DNA of 64,000 bases from PALSA-693 sp963781155 (GCA_963781155.1 CAWAEC010000011.1:744001-808000), one strand, 5' to 3'; shown: positions 15,737-25,320, numbered from the stretch's first letter. Program-made: numbers and translations. The notes: generated by a model from the sequence alone, not told the origin.

Positions 15737-16734
15737 CCTACGGCGAGGGTTGAGACAGTACCCGCGGTTTGTCGCGCCGTCAAGACTGCGGGCCGATCGG
15801 GTACGGTCAGATTGATCCCCGCCACCCCCGACAGATTGGCCTCGCCGAGAAGCGCGACGAGCGCGGTCAGCTTCTGCGCCAGCTGTGAACCGTCGCCCAG
15901 CGTGACCGGGATGGACCCGGACGCGGCCGTGGCCGGAAGGATCCAGATCGTCAGCTGGTTCTGTGGCCCGGGTCCCACGCGCTGTACCGCGGCGCGCACC
16001 GATTCCGGCAGGGCCGCCGCGACGGCCAGTGCTGCGGCCGTGCCGGTCGGTACTGAGGGGCTGTCGGATGCCGCGTCCAGGTCAACGAATGATTGGTTGA
16101 CTGCCGCTTCGGTGGGGGCGTTTGCGCCGGGAGGCGGCGGTGGAATGGCGCCGGGAGGCGGCGGTGGAATGGCGCCGGGCCCAGCAGAGCCCGTCAGCCA
16201 CCCGCCCGGCTGCGGGACGGCCCCGACGCCCTGGAGGACCGGCAGCCCGGGTGGCGAGCCGGGCAGATCGGCGAGCACCCGCCCGGTGGCGTCCACGGTG
16301 GCCCAGCCCGGGGCCGCGCCCGCTCCGGGACTGCCAGTGGGCGCCACGGCCGCGACCGGCGTTCGGACGGTGACGCGAATGTCCACCGTGTTCGGCCAGA
16401 CCCGGCGGATCTGGGCCCCGCCCAGATCGGCCACCGCATCGAGACGGGCCGTGACCTCACCGGTGTGGACGTCGATCATCGGCCGGGGCCGGGCCAGTCC
16501 GGCCAGGGAGAGCACCTCCGACCGGGAGACCGGCCCGACGGTCGTAACCCGGATATGGTGCACCTCCAGCCAGGGAGAAAACAGCGACCCCACGGCACCC
16601 GCCACGACCAGAAGGACGGCCGAGGCCACCGCGACCCAGCGCAGCCGGCGCCGACGCTGCTGCCGCTGCACCTCGGCGACGCGCCGGGCGAAGCGGGGGT
16701 CGACGGACATGTCACCCGTCTCGACGTAAGCCAT
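15733..16734 (-). CDS. ftsQ: Cell division protein FtsQ with proline-rich tandem insert
   Basis: About 333 residues: a basic cytoplasmic N-terminus (VQRQQRRRRLRW), one membrane helix (VAVASAVLLVVAGAVGSLF), a POTRA domain (LEVHHIRVTTVGPVSRSEV, then VDIRVTVRTPVAAV) and the FtsQ beta domain. An insert around residues 185-205 consists of GAIPPPPP in tandem, encoded by a 21-bp DNA repeat near 16128-16175. FtsQ bridges early and late divisome proteins outside the membrane. ATG 16734 has GGAGG just upstream and overlaps the end of murB by 23 bases; ATG 16710 is an alternative. Order murB-ftsQ-ftsZ is standard. Confidence 0.88.
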   Translation of the reverse strand: MAYVETGDMSVDPRFARRVAEVQRQQRRRRLRWVAVASAVLLVVAGAVGSLFSPWLEVHHIRVTTVGPVSRSEVLSLAGLARPRPMIDVHTGEVTARLDAVADLGGAQIRRVWPNTVDIRVTVRTPVAAVAPTGSPGAGAAPGWATVDATGRVLADLPGSPPGLPVLQGVGAVPQPGGWLTGSAGPGAIPPPPPGAIPPPPPGANAPTEAAVNQSFVDLDAASDSPSVPTGTAAALAVAAALPESVRAAVQRVGPGPQNQLTIWILPATAASGSIPVTLGDGSQLAQKLTALVALLGEANLSGVAGINLTVPDRPAVLTARQTAGTVSTLAVG

Positions 16735-17806
16735 TACCCTCCGCTTGAGGTCGAGGGTTGGAGAACCCGATCATTCGGACCTCCGGGTGCAGATCGATGC
16801 CGTGAACGTGTGCCACCTCGGTGCGGACTTCCTCCATGAGCGCCCGGACATCATCGGCGGAACCGCCGTCGTCGGCCTGGATGAAATTGGCGTGCTTCGG
16901 CGACACCATGGCGCTGCGCCATCTGCGTCCCTTGCAGCCGGCGGCCTCGATCAGCCAGCCGGCGGAGTCCGCCGGCGCCTCCCCTGGCGGATTGGTGAAC
17001 ACCGATCCCGCGTTCTGCCCACCGGGTTGGTGCCGGCGCCGCCAGCGGATGATGTCGTGGACGGCGGTCCGGCCCGCCTCCCGGTCGCCTGGGACCAGTC
17101 CGAACGTGGCTTCGATCACCACCTGACCCGGCCCGATCGCCGATGTGCGGTAGCCGAGCGCCAGGTCGGCGCGCTCGATCGTCTTGACCGGGGACAGACC
17201 GGTTCCCGGATCGCGAGGGAGGCGGCGCTTCTCGAGTTCCGGGCCAGGCCGGGGGGCGTCGCCGCTTTCGACGAGCCCGACATCGGGGTCGACCCGCCCG
17301 CCGATGTCCACGTCGACGACCTGGCAGGCACGGATGGTGTGGGCGATATCCGACCCGTGGCCGCCAGCGTTCATCCGCACCCCGCCGCCAACCGAACCGG
17401 GCACGCCCACCGCCCACTCCAATCCGCTCAGGCCGGCCTCCACGCTCTGGCGGGCCAGGGCAGGAAGCGGGACCGCCGCTCCGGCTCGCACGGACGTTCC
17501 TTCCACGGAGATGGCGCCAAAACCGGCCGGGTCGAGAATCACCGCAATGCCCGCAAACCCCGCGTCGGCGACCAGCAGGTTCGACCCCCGCCCGACGACG
17601 AGCACGGGCAACCCCGACGCGCCACTCGCCTCCCGGACTGCGGTGAGATCCGCCACTTGGCGGGCCGTGACCAGCAGGGCGGCCGGCCCGCCCACGCGAT
17701 AGGTCGTCAGGGCGCCGAGCGGCCCGCCGGCGACGACCTGCTGGCCCAGATGAGCCAGAAGGGTCGACGCCACCCGAACCGACATCGGATCGGCCTCGCT
17801 ACCCAT
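16712..17806 (-). CDS. murB: UDP-N-acetylenolpyruvoylglucosamine reductase
   Basis: FAD-dependent enzyme of 364 residues that reduces the enolpyruvyl group to lactate, giving UDP-MurNAc. Motifs: TTYRVGGPAALLV, the FAD-binding VVGRGSNLLVADAGF, GVPGSVGGGVRMNAGG, and NAGSVFTNPPG with the proton-donating serine. At the end are SPKHANFIQ and HPEVRMIGF with the catalytic Glu. It lacks the extra tyrosine loop of type I enzymes as far as I can judge. ATG 17806 overlaps the murC stop by 8 bases; GTG 17815 is also possible. Confidence 0.95.
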   Translation of the reverse strand: MGSEADPMSVRVASTLLAHLGQQVVAGGPLGALTTYRVGGPAALLVTARQVADLTAVREASGASGLPVLVVGRGSNLLVADAGFAGIAVILDPAGFGAISVEGTSVRAGAAVPLPALARQSVEAGLSGLEWAVGVPGSVGGGVRMNAGGHGSDIAHTIRACQVVDVDIGGRVDPDVGLVESGDAPRPGPELEKRRLPRDPGTGLSPVKTIERADLALGYRTSAIGPGQVVIEATFGLVPGDREAGRTAVHDIIRWRRRHQPGGQNAGSVFTNPPGEAPADSAGWLIEAAGCKGRRWRSAMVSPKHANFIQADDGGSADDVRALMEEVRTEVAHVHGIDLHPEVRMIGFSNPRPQAEGNGLRRDG

Positions 17807-19223
17807 CGTCACCACGCGGTCCGAGGAAGCGCTCGGGGAGGGTCGTCAGATCACCCGCCCCGAGGGTCAGACACAGATCTCCGGGCCGCAGGGTCCGGCG
17901 CAGTTCGACCGCGGCGTCGTCGAGTGTCGGCGCGTAACGGACATCCGCATCCGGGTGGGCACCCCGGACGGCGTCGGCGATCAAGCGGCCGGTGACACCG
18001 GATCGGCACGGTTCCCCCGCCGGATAGATGTCGGTGACCACCAGGACGTCCGCTCCCTGAAACGCATCCGAAAAGTCCTGCCAGAGGGCCGCGGTCCGGG
18101 AGTAACGGTGGGGCTGGAACACCGCAACGACGCGATCCCACGAGCCCGCCACGGCGCTCAACATGGCCCCCACTTCGCCGGGAAGATGCCCATAGTCGTC
18201 GACGAAGGTCACGCCGTCTCGTTCGCCTCGCCGTTCGAAGCGTCGGGCCACTCCCCGATAACCGGTCAATGCCCGGGCCCCTTCCGCCCACGGCACGCCC
18301 ACGGCCTCGGCCATGGCCAGCGCGGCGACCGCGTTGCGCAGGTTGTGCAGCCCGGGGACAGCGAGCTCGAGCGTGACCCGAAAGGCACCGCCGGACCAGA
18401 CGGAGCACCGGGACGTGAACACTCCGAGCGTCACGTCCGCGATACGCACGCCCGCGGCCGCAGACGTGCCGTAGGTGACAACGGGAGCGACCCGGGCGGC
18501 CAGGGCGGCCAGGGCGGCCGCCCCCGGCTCGTCGGCGCAGACAACCCGGGGACCGGGTGCCCGGGCCGTGAACTGCACGAACGCCCGGCGCATCGCCTCT
18601 TCCCCGCCATAGAAGTCCAGGTGGTCCGGTTCCACGCTGGTGACGACGACCGCCTCGGCGCCCAGCTCGAGAAAGGTGCCGTCGCTTTCGTCCGCTTCGA
18701 CGACAAACCAATCACCATCCGGCTCCCACGCGGCGCCGGGACCCATCCCCACCGGGTCGCCGCCGATGATATAGCCGGCGCCATGGCCGGCCTGGCGCAG
18801 GATGACCGCAAGCATGGCCGTGGTGCTGGTCTTGCCATGCGTGCCGGCCACGGCGATCGTTGGCTGCTTGGTGCAGATTGTGGCGAGGACGTCCGCTCGC
18901 CGCCACACCCGGAGGCCGCGCCGGGCCGCCTCGACCACCTCGACGTTGGCCGGAGGAACGGCGGTGGAACGGGTGACCAGATCGGCGCCCAGCACCCACC
19001 GGGCGTCGTGACCGGCGTGGACTTCCACTCCGATGCCGGCGAGGCGACGCAGACGCTCGGAGTCGCTGGCGTCGCTACCGGTCACGTGGTGGCCCATGCC
19101 CACCAGCACCGTGGCGATGGCGCTCATCCCCGACCCGCCGATCCCGATGATATGGACCCGGCGAGGCCGGCTCAGATCCGGTTGCGTGGTGCCGCGCCCC
19201 GATCCGGCCCAACCCTCAGGCAC
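17799..19223 (-). CDS. murC: UDP-N-acetylmuramate-L-alanine ligase
   Basis: Mur ligase of 474 residues that adds the first L-alanine to UDP-MurNAc. An N-terminal Rossmann domain carries HIIGIGGSGMSAIA, the ATP loop is VAGTHGKTSTTAML, and EADESDGTFLEL and EPDHLDFYGGEE follow. The C-terminal domain has FVDDYGHLPGEV and VFQPHRYSRT. GTG 19223 has GAGGA upstream and overlaps the murG stop by 8 bases. Farther upstream codons lie wholly inside murG and were rejected. Confidence 0.96.
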   Translation of the reverse strand: MPEGWAGSGRGTTQPDLSRPRRVHIIGIGGSGMSAIATVLVGMGHHVTGSDASDSERLRRLAGIGVEVHAGHDARWVLGADLVTRSTAVPPANVEVVEAARRGLRVWRRADVLATICTKQPTIAVAGTHGKTSTTAMLAVILRQAGHGAGYIIGGDPVGMGPGAAWEPDGDWFVVEADESDGTFLELGAEAVVVTSVEPDHLDFYGGEEAMRRAFVQFTARAPGPRVVCADEPGAAALAALAARVAPVVTYGTSAAAGVRIADVTLGVFTSRCSVWSGGAFRVTLELAVPGLHNLRNAVAALAMAEAVGVPWAEGARALTGYRGVARRFERRGERDGVTFVDDYGHLPGEVGAMLSAVAGSWDRVVAVFQPHRYSRTAALWQDFSDAFQGADVLVVTDIYPAGEPCRSGVTGRLIADAVRGAHPDADVRYAPTLDDAAVELRRTLRPGDLCLTLGAGDLTTLPERFLGPRGDDG

Positions 19224-20346
19224 GGGCGTGATCCTCGGCCAGGCCGGCCACCGCCGCCGCCGCCTCGGGGCGGCCGAGCGCCAGGGCGGCGGCCGCCATG
19301 GTGGCCCGGGCCGGGCCGTCCTGCAGAAGGCGGTCGAGTTGGGCCTCCAGACGGGCGGCGTCGAATTCTGCGTCCGGCACGACCACCGCCGCTCCGGCCA
19401 CCGCCAACCGGGCCGCATTGGCGGTCTGGTGATCCCCGGGCGCGCCCGGGAGGGGCACCAGGATCGATGGAACACCGGCGACGGTCAGCTCGGCCACCGT
19501 GCTCGCGCCGGCCCGCTGGACCGCAATATCGGCTGCCGCAAGGAGCAGGTCCATGCGATCTTCGAACCGAACCGGCTGATACACGAGCCCGCCCGGAATG
19601 GGCTCCGGCAGTGCGGTGGTGAACGTGTCGTAGTCGCGGGCGCCGATCACGTGGCGGATGGCGACACCGCTTCGGCCCGACCAGGCGGCCACCAGTCCAC
19701 GGACGGCCTCGTTCACCCGCCGAGCGCCGAGCGATCCGCCTGCCACGGCCACCACCAAGCCGTCGGCGGGCAGGCCGAGGGCGGCCCGGGCCGCAGCCCG
19801 TCCGGCCGGAGCCCGGTCGACGGCGAGGATCTGGCGCCGGACCGGATTGCCGGTCACGACCGCCCGGCGCATCGGCGTCCCGGGGAACGAGACGGCGCAG
19901 GCGGCAGCAAACCGGCCGGACAGGCGGTTGGCCAGACCCGGCACCGCGTTTTGCTCGGCGACGATCAGCGGTACCCGCCAGATCAGGGCGCTCAACGCGC
20001 CTGCCACGCTGGCGTAGCCGCCGACCGTGATCACCACTGCGGGACGGGCCCGGCCCAGCAGGGCGATCGCCTTGACCGCAGCGACGCCCAGTCCCGCCAC
20101 TGCGCCGATGTTGTCGACGGTGACACGGCGGGCGATGCCCCGCCCAGGGAGCAGCGTGACGGAGAACCCGGCGTCGGGCACCATGGTGCGCTCGATGCCG
20201 CGTCGAGAGCCGACGAAGTGGATGGAGTCGACCCGGTGGCCGCGCTCCACCAGGGCCTGGCCGATGGCGATGGCCGGCACCACGTGGCCGCCGGTCCCGC
20301 CGCCGACGATCACCGCCCAGACGGGCCCTCCCCGGCTTGCGGTCAC
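19216..20346 (-). CDS. murG: Lipid II synthase, UDP-GlcNAc transferase
   Basis: GT-B glycosyltransferase of 376 residues that adds GlcNAc to lipid I at the inner membrane face. The glycine-rich loop is VIVGGGTGGHVVPAIA, followed by HFVGSRRGIE, the acceptor region VGGYASVAGALSAL, AEQNAVPGLANR, and the UDP-GlcNAc site with AGASTVAELTVAGVPSILVP and DHQTANA. The start GTG overlaps the ftsW stop in a GTGA tetranucleotide, indicating translational coupling. Confidence 0.96.
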   Translation of the reverse strand: MTASRGGPVWAVIVGGGTGGHVVPAIAIGQALVERGHRVDSIHFVGSRRGIERTMVPDAGFSVTLLPGRGIARRVTVDNIGAVAGLGVAAVKAIALLGRARPAVVITVGGYASVAGALSALIWRVPLIVAEQNAVPGLANRLSGRFAAACAVSFPGTPMRRAVVTGNPVRRQILAVDRAPAGRAAARAALGLPADGLVVAVAGGSLGARRVNEAVRGLVAAWSGRSGVAIRHVIGARDYDTFTTALPEPIPGGLVYQPVRFEDRMDLLLAAADIAVQRAGASTVAELTVAGVPSILVPLPGAPGDHQTANAARLAVAGAAVVVPDAEFDAARLEAQLDRLLQDGPARATMAAAALALGRPEAAAAVAGLAEDHARA

Positions 20347-21500
20347 GGCTGGCGGGCGACGTTCGCCAGCATCCCGGCGCCGAACATGGCGATGACCAGC
20401 GAGGACCCGCCGAACGACACGAACGGTAGCGGGACGCCTGTGACGGGCAGCAGGCCGACGACGGCCCCGATGTTGATGATCGCCTGGCCGACCAGCCATG
20501 CGGTCACGCCCGCGGCGACGAGCGCCGCGTAACGGGATGGGGCCCGGCAGGTCACCCGGGTCCCCACCAGCGCCAGCGAAAGGAACAGGCCGGTCAGCAC
20601 CAGGGCGCCAACCAGGCCGGTCTCTTCGCCGATGACCGCGAAGATGAAGTCGGTCTGGGCGTTCGGCAGGTACCCGTAACTGGCGATGCTGGCCCCCAGC
20701 CCCTCACCGAGAACGTGCCCGTGGCTGAGGGCGAGGAGCGCCTGCACGGACTGGTAGCCGGTATTGCTGGCGTCTTTGAACGGATGCAGGAACGACGTCA
20801 AACGGCGCCACCGGTACGGAGCGGCGACAGCCAGCAGAAGAGCGGCGCCGAGGCCGCCGGCCATCAGGGTGGCGAGCGGCTTGGCGGGGATGCCGGCCGT
20901 GACGAGCATGGCGATGCCGATGCAGGCGAGCACCATGGTTGTGCCCATATCCGGCTGGGCCATGACGAGCAGCACGAGCAGTGCGAGCACCGAGATGACC
21001 GGCACCATCTGGTACCGCCAGTCCCGCTTGCCGGCCCGCCGATCGAGGATGTCCGCGGCGAAGAGGACCAGGGTCAGCTTGGCCAGCTCGGACGGCTGGA
21101 TCTGGATGGAGGAGGTGCCGAGCCAGCGGGATGCCCCGGAGGCGCTCTTGCCGATTCCGGGGGCCAGGACGGCGAAGAGCAGGACGATCGTCGCGAGCAT
21201 GGCGAACGGCGCCAGCCGGCGCCAGCGCCCCACGTCGACGCGCAGGGCGACCAAGAACCCGACCGCGCCGACTGTCAGCCACATCAACTGCCGCTCGAAG
21301 AAATACCAGGGTGAGCCGAACTGCTGCAGGCTGACGATCGACGACGCCGAGAGCACCATGACGACGCCGATCAGGCACAGGATGGCGACCAGGACCACAA
21401 CCACCCAGAAGGTCGAGCGGGAGCGGACGGCAAGGGGCCGGGTCGGGGCGGGCCGCTCCTGTTCGGAGGAAAAAGACGACAGCGGTTGGCGGGTCAGCAC
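20343..21500 (-). CDS. ftsW: Peptidoglycan glycosyltransferase FtsW
   Basis: SEDS family polymerase of 385 residues with about ten membrane helices. Hallmarks: SSIQIQPSELAKLTLV, QPDMGTTMV, the extracellular loop with YQSVQALLALSHGHVLGEG and LPNAQTDFIFAVIGEETG, which includes the catalytic region, and VTGVPLPFVSFGGSS near the end. It polymerises lipid II together with the transpeptidase FtsI encoded upstream. GTG 21500 overlaps the murD stop by 7 bases. The roughly 30-residue cytoplasmic N-terminus is Ser/Pro-rich. Confidence 0.95.
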   Translation of the reverse strand: MLTRQPLSSFSSEQERPAPTRPLAVRSRSTFWVVVVLVAILCLIGVVMVLSASSIVSLQQFGSPWYFFERQLMWLTVGAVGFLVALRVDVGRWRRLAPFAMLATIVLLFAVLAPGIGKSASGASRWLGTSSIQIQPSELAKLTLVLFAADILDRRAGKRDWRYQMVPVISVLALLVLLVMAQPDMGTTMVLACIGIAMLVTAGIPAKPLATLMAGGLGAALLLAVAAPYRWRRLTSFLHPFKDASNTGYQSVQALLALSHGHVLGEGLGASIASYGYLPNAQTDFIFAVIGEETGLVGALVLTGLFLSLALVGTRVTCRAPSRYAALVAAGVTAWLVGQAIINIGAVVGLLPVTGVPLPFVSFGGSSLVIAMFGAGMLANVARQP

Positions 21501-22849
21501 CGTTGCTCCCGACGGCCGATCCTGCTCGTCACGAGCTCGGCGAAATGATCCCCACGGGCGCCGTAGGACGGGTACCAGTCGAAGCTGGCACATCCGGGAG
21601 AAAGCAGCACCGCGTCGCCGGGGCGGGCGAAGCAGGCGGCCGCTTCGACGGCGGATTCCATGCTGGTGGCCGTCGTGACCGGGACCAGACCCGCAAACGC
21701 ACTCGCCACGGCCGCGGTCGCTTCTCCTATGGCGACGACGGCCCGCACCGGTGGGACGGTGGCAGCCAGCGGGGCCAGGTCGAGGCCCTTGTTGCGGCCG
21801 CCGGCGATGAGGACCACCGAAGGAAAGCCGGCTACCGCGGCTGCGACCGATGCGGGGGTGGTGGCTTTGGAATCGTCGTACCACCGCACACCATCCGCGA
21901 CGCCCACCAGGCCGACCCTATGGGCGAGAGGGGGCGTCTCGGCCAGGCCCCTTCGGCATCCGCACGGCGTCGCCCCGGCAGCGGTCGCCACGGCGATCGC
22001 GGCCAGGCTGTTGGAAATATCGTGTGGCAACGCCCGGGGCAGCTCGTCAACCGGGATCACGGTCATCGCGCCCGGTCCGACCAGCCGGTTGCCGTCCAGG
22101 TGATAATCGGACTGCTGGTGGAGCGAGAACGTGATGCGTCCGGCGTCTGGCGGAATCCCGGCCGCCGCCTGCACCACGGCCGGGTCGTCCAGGTTGACGA
22201 CTGCCACATCCCCGGGGCCCTGGTTCACCCAGATGCGGGACTTCGCCGCAGCGTAGTGCTCGAGGGTCGGATGCCAGTCCAGGTGATCTGGGGACAGGTT
22301 GAGCCAGCAGCTGACGGCAGGCCGGAACGTGTCGGTGAACTGCAGCTGAAAGGACGACACCTCTGCCACCACGACCTCGCACCCCGAGGTCACGGCCTCG
22401 ATCATGGGCACCCCGATGTTGCCTGCGGCCACAGCCTTTTGACCGGACGCCTGCAGGATGGCCGTCACCAGGATGGTGGTGGTCGTCTTCCCGTTGGTGC
22501 CGGTGATGGCGACCACCCGGGGACCGCCGGACTGTGCGGCCAGCCGGGCGGCCAACTCGATCTCTGACCGCACCGGTATCCCCGCCGCGGCCGCCGCCGT
22601 GAACACGGGATGGCCGACCGGAACCCCCGGGCTCGGCACCAGCAGCGCGCAGTCAGCCAGCGCAGCGGTGAGCGCCGCGCCGGTAGGGGTCGGTTCCACC
22701 ACCACGCCGATCGCGGCGCCGGCAGTGGCGGCGTCGGGCGAGCCCCGGTCGTCCCATACCAGCGGAACGTCTCCCGCGTCGAGGAGAGCTCGGGCGACGG
22801 CCCGGCCGGTTGTTCCGAACCCGAGAACGGCAACCCGCTGGCCGGTCAC
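21494..22849 (-). CDS. murD: UDP-MurNAc-L-alanine-D-glutamate ligase
   Basis: Mur ligase of 451 residues that adds D-glutamate to the peptide stem. Visible: N-terminal RVAVLGFGTTGRAVA, ATP loop VAITGTNGKTTTTILV, VAEVSSFQLQ, LNLSPDHLDWHPTLEHY, and the C-terminal YDDSKATTPASVAAAV and LIAGGRNKGLDL. These are all specific to MurD among the ligases. The start GTG sits in a GTGA overlap with the mraY stop. A short stretch, CGCRRGLAETPPLAHRVGLV, replaces the usual FxGLPHR-type segment and is somewhat divergent. Confidence 0.95.
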   Translation of the reverse strand: MTGQRVAVLGFGTTGRAVARALLDAGDVPLVWDDRGSPDAATAGAAIGVVVEPTPTGAALTAALADCALLVPSPGVPVGHPVFTAAAAAGIPVRSEIELAARLAAQSGGPRVVAITGTNGKTTTTILVTAILQASGQKAVAAGNIGVPMIEAVTSGCEVVVAEVSSFQLQFTDTFRPAVSCWLNLSPDHLDWHPTLEHYAAAKSRIWVNQGPGDVAVVNLDDPAVVQAAAGIPPDAGRITFSLHQQSDYHLDGNRLVGPGAMTVIPVDELPRALPHDISNSLAAIAVATAAGATPCGCRRGLAETPPLAHRVGLVGVADGVRWYDDSKATTPASVAAAVAGFPSVVLIAGGRNKGLDLAPLAATVPPVRAVVAIGEATAAVASAFAGLVPVTTATSMESAVEAAACFARPGDAVLLSPGCASFDWYPSYGARGDHFAELVTSRIGRREQRC

Positions 22850-23874
22850 CCGTTCCCGCCCTTCGACAGGAAGTCGGCATAGAACGACCCCAGGGCGATG
22901 GCGGTGCACAACCCGGACAGGATCCAGAACCGCACGATAACCGTCGTCTCCGGCCAGCCCAGCAGCTCGAAGTGGTGATGGATGGGTGCCATCCGGAACA
23001 CGCGGCGGCGGAATAACTGATAGCTGGCGACCTGGATGATCACGGACAGGGCCTCGATGACGAACAACCCGCCGATGATCAGCAGAAGCAGGTCGACGTT
23101 TTCGAGGAGCGCCAGGGTGGCGATGGCCGTCCCGATCCCGAGCGAGCCGGTGTCGCCCATGAAGATGCGCGCCGGAGCCGCGTTAAACCACAGGAAGCCA
23201 GCGCACGCCCCGATCATGGCCGCGGCCATGGCCGCCTCGTCGAGCGCAGCGGGGTTGCGGTAGATGGCCACATGCCGCAGCTGGTAGAAGCCGATCACCG
23301 TGAACGCGGCAAAGGCGAAGATGGACGATCCTGCGGCCAGCCCGTCGAGACCGTCGGTCAGGTTGACCGCGTTGCTGCAGCCGACGATGACCAGCACCGC
23401 GAAGATGACCCAGCCGACCTTCCCCAGCTGGATGCCCAGCGAGTTGTACCGGGTAAACGACAGGTGGGTGTCGACCTTGAGCCACGTCACGCACAGGACC
23501 GCAAAGGTGACGGCGACGATCAGCTGGCCGGCCAGTTTTGCCCGCTTGTTCAGACCGAGGCTGCGGTGGCGGTGCACCTTGAGCCAGTCGTCGACCAACC
23601 CCACGCCGGCCGCCCCGCACACGGCCAGGATGGCGACCAGTCCCCGCGTGGTGAACGTCCCTTCGACGTGCTCCACCAGGTAGCCGGTGACCGCGGCACC
23701 GATGATGGCAACGCCGCCCATGGTGGGCGTGCCGGCCTTGGTCAGGTGGCGGACCGGTCCATCTTCGCGGATCTGCTGGCCGATGCCACGGACGCGTAAC
23801 CAGCTGATCAGCAGCGGGGTGGCGACCATGGCCACCAGCAGCGCGATGCCGCCGGCCAGGAGCAGGTCGGTCAC
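22846..23874 (-). CDS. mraY: Phospho-MurNAc-pentapeptide translocase
   Basis: Polytopic membrane enzyme of 342 residues that makes lipid I on undecaprenyl phosphate. Characteristic pieces: KAGTPTMGGVAIIG, the metal-binding VGLVDDWLKV, NLTDGLDGLAAGSS, GFLWFNAAPARIFMGDTGSL, and the histidine-rich MAPIHHHFELLGW near the end. About ten hydrophobic helices. The GTG start overlaps the murE stop in a GTGA. This direct murE-mraY junction leaves no room for murF, which sits between them in most dcw clusters. Confidence 0.96.
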   Translation of the reverse strand: MTDLLLAGGIALLVAMVATPLLISWLRVRGIGQQIREDGPVRHLTKAGTPTMGGVAIIGAAVTGYLVEHVEGTFTTRGLVAILAVCGAAGVGLVDDWLKVHRHRSLGLNKRAKLAGQLIVAVTFAVLCVTWLKVDTHLSFTRYNSLGIQLGKVGWVIFAVLVIVGCSNAVNLTDGLDGLAAGSSIFAFAAFTVIGFYQLRHVAIYRNPAALDEAAMAAAMIGACAGFLWFNAAPARIFMGDTGSLGIGTAIATLALLENVDLLLLIIGGLFVIEALSVIIQVASYQLFRRRVFRMAPIHHHFELLGWPETTVIVRFWILSGLCTAIALGSFYADFLSKGGNG

Positions 23875-25313
23875 GCCCTCGCCTCCCGCCGGGCGGCCAG
23901 CTGGCGCTGCAAACAGTCCCGGGCTACCTCCACGTCGTCGAAGGGCAGGACTCGTCCTGCGATCTCCTGGCCCGGCTCGTGCCCCTTCCCTGCAATCAGG
24001 ACGACGTCCCCTTCGCTCGCTCGGGCCAGCGCCGACGCGATGGCGGCCCGCCGGTCCGGTTCGACAATCAGCTTGGCCGGATCGGTCGTCCCGGCGACCA
24101 CTGCGGCGATGATGGCGACGGGGTCCTCGGAGCGGGGGTTGTCCGAGGTGACCACCGCGACATCTGCGAGGGAGCTGGCGGCCGCGCCCATGAGCGGGCG
24201 CTTGTCGTGGTCCCGGTCGCCCCCGGCGCCGAACACGACGAGCAGCCGGCCCGCGGTCAACTCCCGGGCCCCCCGCAGGGCTTGTGTAAGCCCGTCCGGG
24301 GTGTGGGCGTAGTCCACCAGGACCGTGAACGCCTGGCCGGCCTCCACCGCCTCGAACCGTCCTCGTACCCCGGCGACCGATGCCAGCCCCTCGCCGATGA
24401 CCGCAGGAGCGACGCCGAGCGCCCGGGCGCACGTGGCGGCGGCCAGCGCGTTGATGATGTTGAAACGCCCGCCCAACCGGATGGCCATCCGGTGGCCCTC
24501 CCACACGAAGCGGCTCTCCTCCGGCGCCAGTTCCACGTCGGTGGCGTCCTCGGGGGCGAAGGACTCCGCGGCCAAGGGGGATCCTTCCAGCCGGTCGAGC
24601 AGCCGGCGACCCCAGGGATCAGCCCGGTTCACCAGGGCCAGGTCGAGGCGGTGGGCGGTAAACAGGGCGGCCTTCGCCTCGAAATACTCGTCCATGCTGT
24701 GGTGGTAGTCGAGATGCTCGGGCGACAGGTTGGTGAAGAGCCCGGCCGCGAAGTGCACGGCGTCGACTCGGTGCTGAACGAGGGCGTGGGACGAGACTTC
24801 CATGGCGACGGCCGCACCGCCCCCGTCGCGCCATCCCGCCAGCAGGCCGTGCAGGTCGGGGGCTTCCGGCGTGGTGCGCTGCTGGGTCAGCGTACCTATG
24901 GCGGCCGTCGCCCACCCATTTGCCTCGAAGATGCCCTGCAACAGGGCGCACGTCGTGGTCTTTCCGTTGGTGCCCGTCACGCCGACCACCGTCAGGGTGC
25001 GCGACGGGTGGCCGTAGAAGGCGTCGGCTACCGGGCCGAGCGACCGCCGGACCGACCCCACGACGATCTGGGGCACAGCCAGGTCCAGCGGGCGTTCACA
25101 CAGCAGGGCGGCAGCTCCCTGCGCGAGCGCGTCGGCCGCGAAGTCGTGACCATCACGGGCCTCGCCCGGCACGCACGCAAAGAGGGCACCGGGCGTCACC
25201 CGCCGGGAATCCATGGTCAGCGCCTGGATCTCCGTCACAGGGTCACCGACGACGCTCTCCAGCAGCCCCAGCTCGGGCAAAGTCGCCTCCGCTACCAACC
25301 CCACGAGGCGCAT
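23871..25313 (-). CDS. murE: UDP-MurNAc-tripeptide synthetase, meso-diaminopimelate-adding
   Basis: Mur ligase of 480 residues that adds the third stem residue. ATP loop VGVTGTNGKTTTCALL near residue 120, then EVSSHALVQHRVDAV, FTNLSPEHLDYHHSM and VDYAHTPDGLTQAL. The specificity motif reads TSDNPRSEDP; the DNPR form is associated with meso-DAP rather than lysine, consistent with the dap genes farther along. GKGHEPGQEI closes the active site. ATG 25313 is 8 bases after the ftsI stop with GAGG upstream. Confidence 0.95.
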   Translation of the reverse strand: MRLVGLVAEATLPELGLLESVVGDPVTEIQALTMDSRRVTPGALFACVPGEARDGHDFAADALAQGAAALLCERPLDLAVPQIVVGSVRRSLGPVADAFYGHPSRTLTVVGVTGTNGKTTTCALLQGIFEANGWATAAIGTLTQQRTTPEAPDLHGLLAGWRDGGGAAVAMEVSSHALVQHRVDAVHFAAGLFTNLSPEHLDYHHSMDEYFEAKAALFTAHRLDLALVNRADPWGRRLLDRLEGSPLAAESFAPEDATDVELAPEESRFVWEGHRMAIRLGGRFNIINALAAATCARALGVAPAVIGEGLASVAGVRGRFEAVEAGQAFTVLVDYAHTPDGLTQALRGARELTAGRLLVVFGAGGDRDHDKRPLMGAAASSLADVAVVTSDNPRSEDPVAIIAAVVAGTTDPAKLIVEPDRRAAIASALARASEGDVVLIAGKGHEPGQEIAGRVLPFDDVEVARDCLQRQLAARREARA

Positions 25314-25320
25314 TCTCGCC

